From Leptofilum sp050292445 (GTDB lineage: Bacteria > Chloroflexota > Anaerolineae > Promineifilales > Promineifilaceae), in contig JBNKLQ010000105.1 of the NCBI GenBank assembly GCA_050292445.1, forward strand, positions 1-18,960: a DNA stretch of 18,960 bases, written 5' to 3'. Each line of letters starts with the position of its first letter. Position 1 is the first letter of the stretch. The position numbers were made by a program, and so were the translations under genes. Positions 7,581-13,891 of the stretch are shown here, piece by piece. A model generated the notes under the pieces. It searched no databases, had not been told where the DNA came from, and was given only the letters and a program-made list of their open reading frames with translations.

Positions 7581-7964
7581 TCAACTAAGTGGCGACGGCG
7601 CGGGCAACACCGATTGAACACTTTTGAGCAGCTCCTGCACGGTAATCGGTTTGCACAAATATTGGTTAGCACCAGCGGCCAGCCCCTCCTGCACCGCCCT
7701 GTATTGCGTTTTGCCACTCACCATGATAATGGGTAGTCTAGCGAAGTCAGTACCCGCGCGCAGCTTCTTGCATAGGCTAACGCCGTCCATATTGGGCATC
7801 ATCACATCTAGAATCATGACATCGGGCGTAACCATTTCCAATTTTTCTAATGCCTCCAGGCCATCTTCTGCTTCCACCACGTCGAAGCCCCCCAGCTCAA
7901 GCATTTGCCGTAGTAGTTCACGCAAATTGGGTTCATCATCTACCAACATGATCAAATTCTTCAC
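7581..7964 (-). CDS. Single-domain response regulator (CheY-like receiver)
   Basis: 127 aa, receiver domain only: acidic pair D9/D10, phosphoacceptor D53 in VMILDVMMPNMDG, S83 in IIMVSGK (replacing the usual Thr) and K105 in YLCKP. It has no output domain, so it would act by protein-protein contact, as in CheY/DivK-like or phosphorelay proteins. No kinase is adjacent on the same strand; its partner is unknown. Translation starts at GTG (7964), supported by GAGGAG at 7971-7976 with a 6-nt spacer; no ATG would keep the first beta strand intact. It may share a transcript with the DUF3307-like gene upstream, although 143 nt separate them. Confidence 0.88.
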   Translation of the reverse strand: MKNLIMLVDDEPNLRELLRQMLELGGFDVVEAEDGLEALEKLEMVTPDVMILDVMMPNMDGVSLCKKLRAGTDFARLPIIMVSGKTQYRAVQEGLAAGANQYLCKPITVQELLKSVQSVLPAPSPLS

Positions 7965-7970
7965 GATATA

Positions 7971-7976
7971 CTCCTC
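7971..7976 (-). promoter_or_regulatory. Ribosome site that supports the GTG start of the receiver gene
   Basis: Read on the minus strand, GAGGAG lies 6 nt before GTG at 7964. It decides in favour of GTG over the internal ATG at codon 6, which would truncate the first beta strand. Confidence 0.7.
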
Positions 7977-8107
7977 ATACTTCTTCCATAAATGGGGTTG
8001 AAAAATTGGCTCGCTTATTTTGAGAAGTATTAAACCACGGAGAGCGCAAACTAAGCAGTAGGAAAATATAGCCAGTAAGTACTAATAAGGATTTATAGAG
8101 CCAGGCG

Positions 8108-8650
8108 CTACAAAATAATGAGACGGCAAATAATTACCAAAAAGACGGCCACCCATCCCGTTCGCTGTGAAATGGTGAGCAGGCGCTTACTGGCCCAATG
8201 AACTGAGGCCGATTCCTGATAGCGGGTTTGCTCTTGGACATCATTGGCCCAAACCCAGAGCAGCATCAACCCAGCGGGCAGCAGGACAAGCAGTATCAAG
8301 GGTAGCATGATCCACAGGGGCAATACGGCCGTTACCTCCGGCCACCACAACGAAAGCAAGGCAATCGCTGCCAAATGCGCTAGCTGGTCCAAAACAAAAC
8401 CCGGCCACTGGGGATTGCCAGGAAAGCGCACTTTAATCCAATCAGTTATAAAATGGGCCAAGCCCAAAACAAGTAGTAAATCCAGATATTGGCCGGGCTG
8501 CCGCAGTAGCAAAGCTGCCATGATGATGTGAATGGTCACGTGCAGCACCAAGCCTAAATTGCCTTTTATCTTTAGGCGAAAGATACGATTTGTTTGTAGC
8601 GGAAAATCCGCCAACAGATGCGCCAATAACAGCGCTAAAAATGTTGTCAT
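8108..8650 (-). CDS. DUF3307-like integral membrane protein
   Basis: 180 aa from the ATG at 8650; an in-frame TTG at 8665 would add five residues (MVHFL), and neither start has a clear Shine-Dalgarno sequence. The N-terminus reads FLALLLAHLLADFPLQTNRIFRLK, then HVTIHIIMAALLLR and GLAHFITDWIKVR. This pattern of conserved His/Asp residues within hydrophobic helices (AHLLADFPLQ, H.TIH, AHFITDW) is what I know from DUF3307 proteins. About five membrane helices are visible. The family has no assigned biochemical role that I can state; the intramembrane His and Asp residues could bind metal, but that is speculation. It contains an ACGGCCGT octamer reading TAV. Confidence 0.7.
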   Translation of the reverse strand: MTTFLALLLAHLLADFPLQTNRIFRLKIKGNLGLVLHVTIHIIMAALLLRQPGQYLDLLLVLGLAHFITDWIKVRFPGNPQWPGFVLDQLAHLAAIALLSLWWPEVTAVLPLWIMLPLILLVLLPAGLMLLWVWANDVQEQTRYQESASVHWASKRLLTISQRTGWVAVFLVIICRLIIL

Positions 8651-8800
8651 GAGAAAATGAACCAATTATCAATACAGCCATTTTGTTATGGCTTTGTACA
8701 CAATATCGATGCCAAGGCATCATAGCAAAGTAACAATTTTTTGAAAGGGGGGCTGCATACGGCCGTACGCAACCATTGTGAACTGATTTACAACCCAACA

Positions 8801-8822
8801 TAAAAAGACCCACAAGTGGGGC
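8801..8822 (-). terminator. Hairpin with T tract ending the minus-strand gene run
   Basis: Read on the minus strand, CCCCAC-TT-GTGGG is followed by TCTTTTTA; the stem is 5 bp, or CCCA/TGGG with a 4-nt loop. It lies about 60 nt downstream of the SDR-like gene (ending 8883) and before the DUF3307-like gene. This fits a short intrinsic terminator closing the transcription unit that begins at 16153. Confidence 0.5.
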
Positions 8823-8882
8823 AAAAGTCACTTGCGGATTCAATTATTCACGGCTGCTTCACAGCAAATTAAGCGGGGATTT

Positions 8883-9530
8883 TTATGCAATTGCAGGAGT
8901 TTGATGCAAAAAAGTATCATCTGTAAGCTGCTGCAAAACGAAGGTGGCCACATCAGCACGGGAAACCTGCCCACCCCCAATAGACGGATCCAACCCAAAT
9001 TGATATTCGCCAGTCGCAGATGCGTTTGTCAAGCCACCAGGGCGTACGATAACCCAATCCAGCTTGCTCTCACGCACAATCCGCTCCTGACGTTCTTTGT
9101 CCTCGTACGCTTTGCGCAAGACCGTCTTCATCATCATCTTGAAGGCCAAAGAGACCTGGTCTTGACTATCTCCCACGCCCAACGCCGATACCATCACCAG
9201 GCGCTGGATGCCTTGCTTTTGCATCCCTTGAACAATGTGGCGCGTGCCTTCTGAAACTACATTGTCTGGATTGTTAGCTGTATGGCCCAACGAGCAACAA
9301 ACAGCTTCAGAACCCGCTAGCGTTTCTTCTACCTTTTCAGGGTTCAGCACATCGCCAATAACCAAATAAAGCTTATCGTGGGTGACAGATAATCGGGACG
9401 AATCACGCACCAAAACGGTGACTTCGTGCCCGGCATCTAGGGCCTGAGAGACAATTTCTTTGCCCGTGCCCCCCGTTGCCCCAAAAACAGCTAATTTCAT
9501 ACTTTGTTGAGATTCACTTTGTTTTGTCAT
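8883..9530 (-). CDS. NAD(P)-binding atypical SDR protein (NmrA/BVR-B-like)
   Basis: 215 aa. A Rossmann fold with nucleotide motif GATGGTGKE (17-25) right after the first strand (KLAVF) is followed by VTVLVRDSSRL at the end of strand 2, where Arg42 suggests NADP(H). VMVSALGVGDS (112-122) follows, and DWVIVRPGGLTN (158-169) is characteristic of the atypical SDR groups that include NmrA-like regulators, flavin reductase/BVR-B and SDR_a5. The classical YxxxK pair is not in its usual place, so either a reductase or a nucleotide-sensing protein is possible. The first ten residues (MTKQSESQQS) are polar; an internal ATG at residue 11 is an alternative start. It is the last gene of the minus-strand run, 54 nt after the MFS gene. 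Confidence 0.8.
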   Translation of the reverse strand: MTKQSESQQSMKLAVFGATGGTGKEIVSQALDAGHEVTVLVRDSSRLSVTHDKLYLVIGDVLNPEKVEETLAGSEAVCCSLGHTANNPDNVVSEGTRHIVQGMQKQGIQRLVMVSALGVGDSQDQVSLAFKMMMKTVLRKAYEDKERQERIVRESKLDWVIVRPGGLTNASATGEYQFGLDPSIGGGQVSRADVATFVLQQLTDDTFLHQTPAIA

Positions 9531-9584
9531 GCAGTTCCATTATTACAAAAAATGTGTTTTTTTGCTATGCAATTGCTAACTTGT

Positions 9585-10814
9585 TTATTTGTAAACGGCC
9601 GTTTTTGGCTTGGGTTTGCGTAACGGCCGTCGCAAGAAAAAGTACGCAGGAATTAAAGTAAACAGCGACAATGTCATGCCTGCCCAATAAGGATAGCGGG
9701 GGTTTTGGGCAAAAATAACGCCCCCCAACGCCGTACTAAAAATCGTGGCCAGGCTAACAGTGGATTGGTACAAACCCAGCACCCCGCCCCGCACCTCATC
9801 AGCTACGGTGCGCGTGGAAAGCGATTGCAGCGGCGGCATCATCAACCCCATGCCCATGGCAAAGAAGATCGAACCAGGCAGGCCGAGCCAGGGAACGGTG
9901 GCCACGGCAAAGAAAAACATACCTACAGTCCGTATCAGACCACCAATAATTACCAGATTGACCTCGCCAAAGCGAGGCAGCACCCGCCGCAGCAACATTG
10001 TTTGCGTTAAAAATTGAGAAAGTCCCACCGTTGCCAACAAAATGCCAATCCCTAGATCAACAATGCGGTCGCTGTACTCAGCGAACAGCACCGCATCACC
10101 ATACAAAGCAAACGTTGCCTGCAGTAAGCCCAGGGCAAACTGCCCGATAAAGGCAATGAGCAAAATGGCTAACAGCGGTGTGTTGCGCAACACTTGGGCT
10201 GGCTTCAAACTGTTATTGCGCGCTGCGCGGTTTTTCAGGCGCTGTTCTGTGGTTAACGACTCGATGAGCGTACGCCAGGTGAGGATAACAGTCACCGTGG
10301 CGGCCACAGCAGCCATAAAAAATGGGATTCTGGGTCCAAATGCGGCGGATAAAAGACCACCGAGTGCCGGTCCAAAAACAAAACCAAGGCCAAAAGCAGC
10401 AAAAATGTAACCTAAAGATTCTGTGCGTTTTTCCGGCGGAGTAATGTCGGTGATGTATGCTTGGGCCACAATGATGTTGCCCCCGGTAATGCCATCTAAA
10501 ATGCGGGCGACAAACAAGACAGCAATATTGGGCGCAGCACCAATCATGATAAAGCTGATAACGGTGCCAATTTGACTAATGATGAGAACAGGAATACGGC
10601 CGTATTTATCCGACAAGCGCCCAATGGTAGGTCCAGCCAAAAATTGCGCCGCAAAAAATGAGGAAATCAGCAAAGCGTTCAACTCTGGCCTGATCTGGAA
10701 CTGACGCTGAGCGTACAGCAGCAAAATGGGCAGCGCCATAGCCGCGCCTAACATTTGCACAAACACAATGAGCAAAATAGTTAGCAATCGTTTATCAATG
10801 TTCTTTAATTTCAT
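9585..10814 (-). CDS. MFS transporter, drug:H+ antiporter (DHA1/TetA-like)
   Basis: 409 aa with about 12 hydrophobic segments. MFS motif A is GRLSDKYGRIPV (65-76) between TM2 and TM3. The motif B region is FVARILDGITGGN (101-113), and the antiporter motif C is GFVFGPALGGLL in TM5 (144-155), which marks proton-driven exporters. The overall pattern is that of the TetA/Bmr-type DHA1 family, so export of a small molecule is likely; tetracycline specificity cannot be claimed. The C-terminal tail is strongly basic (RRPLRKPKPK). The start at 10814 has no Shine-Dalgarno sequence and is preceded by a hairpin. Co-directional with its neighbours by 63 and 54 nt. It contains three ACGGCCGT octamers, two of them near the C-terminal end. 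Confidence 0.87.
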   Translation of the reverse strand: MKLKNIDKRLLTILLIVFVQMLGAAMALPILLLYAQRQFQIRPELNALLISSFFAAQFLAGPTIGRLSDKYGRIPVLIISQIGTVISFIMIGAAPNIAVLFVARILDGITGGNIIVAQAYITDITPPEKRTESLGYIFAAFGLGFVFGPALGGLLSAAFGPRIPFFMAAVAATVTVILTWRTLIESLTTEQRLKNRAARNNSLKPAQVLRNTPLLAILLIAFIGQFALGLLQATFALYGDAVLFAEYSDRIVDLGIGILLATVGLSQFLTQTMLLRRVLPRFGEVNLVIIGGLIRTVGMFFFAVATVPWLGLPGSIFFAMGMGLMMPPLQSLSTRTVADEVRGGVLGLYQSTVSLATIFSTALGGVIFAQNPRYPYWAGMTLSLFTLIPAYFFLRRPLRKPKPKTAVYK

Positions 10815-10822
10815 GAGGTAAT

Positions 10823-10849
10823 AGGCCAGACAGTGGAAATAGCTGGCCT
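10823..10849 (-). promoter_or_regulatory. Leader hairpin before the MFS gene
   Basis: AGGCCAG (10823-10829) and CTGGCCT (10843-10849) are exact reverse complements with a 13-nt loop and end 9 nt before the MFS start codon. No ribosome site is visible between hairpin and ATG. It could be an attenuator or translation-control stem; the evidence is only the repeat and its position. Confidence 0.4.
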
Positions 10850-10877
10850 CTCCTTGTTGCGTATTGGGTTTTAGGTG

Positions 10878-11621
10878 TTAAACATCGGGTGGCTCGTTGG
10901 TTTTAGGAGGCGGGGAAACGGCCGTTTCAGCCGATGTGGTATTGACAACCAGATTTTCTTGCAGCCGAGCGATGTGTAATTGCTCCAACTGCTGCTCATA
11001 ACGCACAGCAACCTGGGCAAAATAAGCGGATAAATCGCGCCAGGCATTAGCCATCTGTGAGCGCGTTTCGGCCATCATCTCATCTTCCTGCTTGCGGCGC
11101 AGCCAGCGCCAACTGGAGCGAAAAATATGGCGTACGTTGGCCACCACCTGCTGCGCCAGCTGGGTTAGCGGACTGGTTGTCAGGTTGTCTAGCACCTGGT
11201 GTAAAGCCTCAGCCGCCAAGGCTGATTCTTCTGTCCCATTCAAATCGCCCCGCGCCATCATCAAATCAAGCAGAAAAGCACGATGCCAATAGTAGCTTAG
11301 CTTGTCGGTGGCCTCTTTGACGGTGAGGAAATACAAAATGGTGCGGTAGGTGCGCTTGAGCAGTAGCCAGACCAGCTCCAGCGGCCACAGCAGGCAGCCC
11401 AGGCAGCTAAAGCTGCTGCGGTTAAGTTGGCGCACGGTTTCTGGAGATAGGGTACGGCCGTTTCGCTTGGCAATCGCCTGGGGCATGCGTCGCTTAAAAA
11501 TCCATTCAAACAGCAAATCCAGCAGCGGGATGGGAATCAGGATCGCCAAACCAGCCAGTGTAGCATCCACATAAAGGGGCCACTCAAATTTTTCATCAGG
11601 TGCAATTGTCTCGTCGGTCAT
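10878..11621 (-). CDS. Membrane-associated protein of unknown function, coupled to VOC gene
   Basis: 247 aa; I do not recognise a family. A hydrophobic segment at about 17-40 (LAGLAILIPIPLLDLLFEW) is followed by a basic stretch KRRMPQAIAKRNGRTLS, a second hydrophobic segment with two Cys (SCLGCLLWPLELVWLLL, 72-88), and a helical region rich in Arg/Trp (RSSWRWLRRKQEDE, 168-181). A long amphipathic, coiled-coil-like helix (about 183-224) and a low-complexity Thr/Pro tail follow. The ATG at 11621 overlaps the TGA of the preceding VOC gene by one base (TGATG), so translational coupling is likely; an in-frame TTG one codon upstream is the less likely start. The topology suggests a protein anchored by one or two N-terminal helices with a cytoplasmic helical domain. 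Context does not reveal its function. Confidence 0.7.
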   Translation of the reverse strand: MTDETIAPDEKFEWPLYVDATLAGLAILIPIPLLDLLFEWIFKRRMPQAIAKRNGRTLSPETVRQLNRSSFSCLGCLLWPLELVWLLLKRTYRTILYFLTVKEATDKLSYYWHRAFLLDLMMARGDLNGTEESALAAEALHQVLDNLTTSPLTQLAQQVVANVRHIFRSSWRWLRRKQEDEMMAETRSQMANAWRDLSAYFAQVAVRYEQQLEQLHIARLQENLVVNTTSAETAVSPPPKTNEPPDV

Positions 11622-12028
11622 CAATCAGTTGCCGGTTTGGGCCAGGTGGGGTCCAAAAAAGTTTGAATCTCAAGAAGATAGCCATTGGGATCGCGCAAAA
11701 AGCAATGGTAGATGTTGAAATTCTCATTCAGCGTGGGCGGCTTTTCGATGCTCACCCCCTGCCCCACCAGAAAATCATGCCAGCCATCTACATCTGGCGA
11801 CACCAAGGTCAGGATGACGTGGCTGGCAACAGGCGGGGCATCCATGTGCTGCCCCAACGTCTGGCAAAAGCCCAAGTAGGCATCGCCACCGCTAGCGTAA
11901 ATGCGACAGTTGCCCTGGTCTAGCACCAGCTTCAGGCCGAGGATTTGTTCGTAGAAAACGGCCGTTTCGGCCAAATCTTGCGCGTGCAAAAACGTTACCT
12001 GCTGTTCGATGGGTGGTCTTTTAATCAT
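11621..12028 (-). CDS. VOC/glyoxalase-fold protein
   Basis: 135 aa, one vicinal-oxygen-chelate domain. The pattern is strand 1 (QVTFLHAQDLAETAVFYEQILGL in outline: strand, DL, then FY..iLGl), strand pairs around GDAYLGF and ASHVILTL, and the closing FLRDPNGYLLEIQTF typical of glyoxalase/bleomycin-resistance/dioxygenase proteins. H70 in ASHVILTL and E120 in LLEIQ stand at usual metal-ligand positions, but no His is in the usual strand-1 ligand place, so metal use and enzyme activity are uncertain. It lies 30 nt after the beta-helix gene and ends in TGATG overlapping the next gene, so it belongs to the same transcription unit. Confidence 0.82.
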   Translation of the reverse strand: MIKRPPIEQQVTFLHAQDLAETAVFYEQILGLKLVLDQGNCRIYASGGDAYLGFCQTLGQHMDAPPVASHVILTLVSPDVDGWHDFLVGQGVSIEKPPTLNENFNIYHCFLRDPNGYLLEIQTFLDPTWPKPATD

Positions 12029-12058
12029 ATCACTCTAATGGCTATGCGAATTATCAAA

Positions 12059-13858
12059 TCATGGTTTAATCACGCTGGGCAAATATAACTGATAGGGCAC
12101 GGTTGTGCATGTTTCTTCCGGCAACCACGGAGTAAAAAGCACGTCTCCCAGAACCGCATCGCCACTGCCAGGGCCAATACCAGCGGGACCAGTCGCATCG
12201 CCCCACCAATTGTTGCGAGCATCTACTTGAGAACTGTTGTTATTTAACAAACCCGAATCCGAATTACCAACAAGGGAAGAACTGGAAATTTGCACAGAAG
12301 GATTGCCTGTATCCCAAACAACAATTCCTGTGATGCCATTATTGTTGAAGGTAGTGCAAACGGCCGTTACCGTCCCATCCAGCACTGACAATCCCGCAGA
12401 CGCACCGTGGTGAATTTGGCTATTTTCCAGGAGGAAGGTGTTGGAAACGGCCGTGTTGTTGACCGAAATATTGTTTTCCGCATAACGAACATCCACATAA
12501 TCCAGTTGAGCTGATCCATTTTCAACCATCATCCCAGACCATTGATCCGGTGCTGAATCTGCGGCTGATGTGAAGGTGATTGGCTGGGCTTGTGTGCCGA
12601 TGGCTTGCAAACGGCCGTTTACCACAAACTCTTCTGCCCCTATTCCAAATTGCAGTTCCACACCCGATTCAACGGTCATAGTTACTCCAGAAGACACCGT
12701 AAATTGCCCAGGAGGGGCACTAAATTTGGTGAATTCGTAAGCCTCTAATCCTGGCTGGGCTGTCAAAGTAACGTCCCCTGCAATAGCATTTCCACTAGTT
12801 GTATCCACCAGAACGCGGTTAGCGGTGTTGTTCAGAAACGTTACGTTATCCATTTGCACGCGATGCAGCGAGGCTGGCTCAATCAGCAAAGGATAGTCCC
12901 CCATATCTTGCAGCACACTATTTTCGATAATAACAGGCCGGTCTGATTCTCCTACGACGGCCATACCCAAGTTTGGACTACCCTGGAGTATCGTTTGGCT
13001 GATAACGGCCGTTCCCGTCGGCAGCACAATGACAGAAAAAACACCCCCATCGCTTTCTGGCACTGTTTGCCAAGTAATTGGGTCAACCTCCGTTCCGCTA
13101 GCCGAAACGTGCCCTGCTACCTGCACTGTGCTCAACATCATCAAGTTTGTTCCAGGTTCCAATGTCAGCGTTATGCCTGCTGGCACGCTAAAAACAGTAG
13201 GAATATCGGTATTTAGTTCTTCGTATCCTTCCAGACCGGGCTGCGGCTCTAGCGTCGGACTGCCCGCAAGTGATAGGTTGCCACCCGCAGTCTCAATACC
13301 TACGCGATTAGAAACATTGTTGCTAAATGTCACGTTGTCCATTTTTAGGCGGTGCAAGGCATCGGTATTCACAACAATTGGGTAGACAAGATTTTCTTCC
13401 AACGTGGTATCTGTCATATTAACATTGCCGCCGCTGCTGTTAGAAATAAACAGTGCCGTGTAAGCATGGCGCATGGTTACATGCTCAAAGTTGGCCGAAC
13501 CAGAAACGGTGATGCCAGACCAGTTGTTGGCTGGCAGATTGTCAATCGAGGTGAAAATGATGGGATTTACGGCCGTTCCCACCGCTTCCAAATGCCCCAG
13601 CACAATCAAATATTGATCCACCGTCGTCATGACGGTCACCCCGGCTTCAATAGTCAGCGTAACACCAGCTTCCACGGTGACGGTATCGGTGATGATGTAG
13701 GGGCTGTTGGTAAACGTCCAGGTGGTATCAGTTGAGATGGAGCCGCCCACATCAATCATTTGCGGTTTGGCCACCACGCTGCCAGTAAACGTACGCAAAA
13801 ACAAAGCCAAACCCAGCAACGGCAAGAAAACAGCTACAAAAATCAATCTCTTTTTCAT
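12059..13858 (-). CDS. Secreted right-handed parallel beta-helix protein with LPxV tail
   Basis: 599 aa. A Sec signal peptide (MKKRLIFVAVFLPLLGLALF, probable cleavage near VVA-KP, about 30) leads into a Thr/Val/Asn-rich repetitive domain of parallel beta-helix type. Three units are spaced exactly: the GVTLT(I/L)E(A/P)G turn recurs with G65, G228 and G391 in register (163 residues each), and LHR(L/V)xMDNVTF recurs at 168 and 331, also 163 apart; the third unit lacks it. NNWWGDATGP (549-558) is a motif often seen near the end of such helices. The protein ends YQLYLPSVIKP. No catalytic residues are recognisable, so binding, adhesion or surface-layer roles are as likely as polysaccharide cleavage. 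AAGGA lies 8 nt before ATG. It is 33 nt downstream of the FG-GAP gene and presumably co-transcribed. Confidence 0.82.
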   Translation of the reverse strand: MKKRLIFVAVFLPLLGLALFLRTFTGSVVAKPQMIDVGGSISTDTTWTFTNSPYIITDTVTVEAGVTLTIEAGVTVMTTVDQYLIVLGHLEAVGTAVNPIIFTSIDNLPANNWSGITVSGSANFEHVTMRHAYTALFISNSSGGNVNMTDTTLEENLVYPIVVNTDALHRLKMDNVTFSNNVSNRVGIETAGGNLSLAGSPTLEPQPGLEGYEELNTDIPTVFSVPAGITLTLEPGTNLMMLSTVQVAGHVSASGTEVDPITWQTVPESDGGVFSVIVLPTGTAVISQTILQGSPNLGMAVVGESDRPVIIENSVLQDMGDYPLLIEPASLHRVQMDNVTFLNNTANRVLVDTTSGNAIAGDVTLTAQPGLEAYEFTKFSAPPGQFTVSSGVTMTVESGVELQFGIGAEEFVVNGRLQAIGTQAQPITFTSAADSAPDQWSGMMVENGSAQLDYVDVRYAENNISVNNTAVSNTFLLENSQIHHGASAGLSVLDGTVTAVCTTFNNNGITGIVVWDTGNPSVQISSSSLVGNSDSGLLNNNSSQVDARNNWWGDATGPAGIGPGSGDAVLGDVLFTPWLPEETCTTVPYQLYLPSVIKP

Positions 13859-13891
13859 CTGATGGTCCTTCTTCTATTTAGTTATGGCAAA

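Noticed and set aside
11621..11624. TTG at 11624 as the start of the unknown membrane protein
   Set aside because: The next codon is an ATG that overlaps the VOC stop as TGATG, a common coupling arrangement; TTG adds only one residue.
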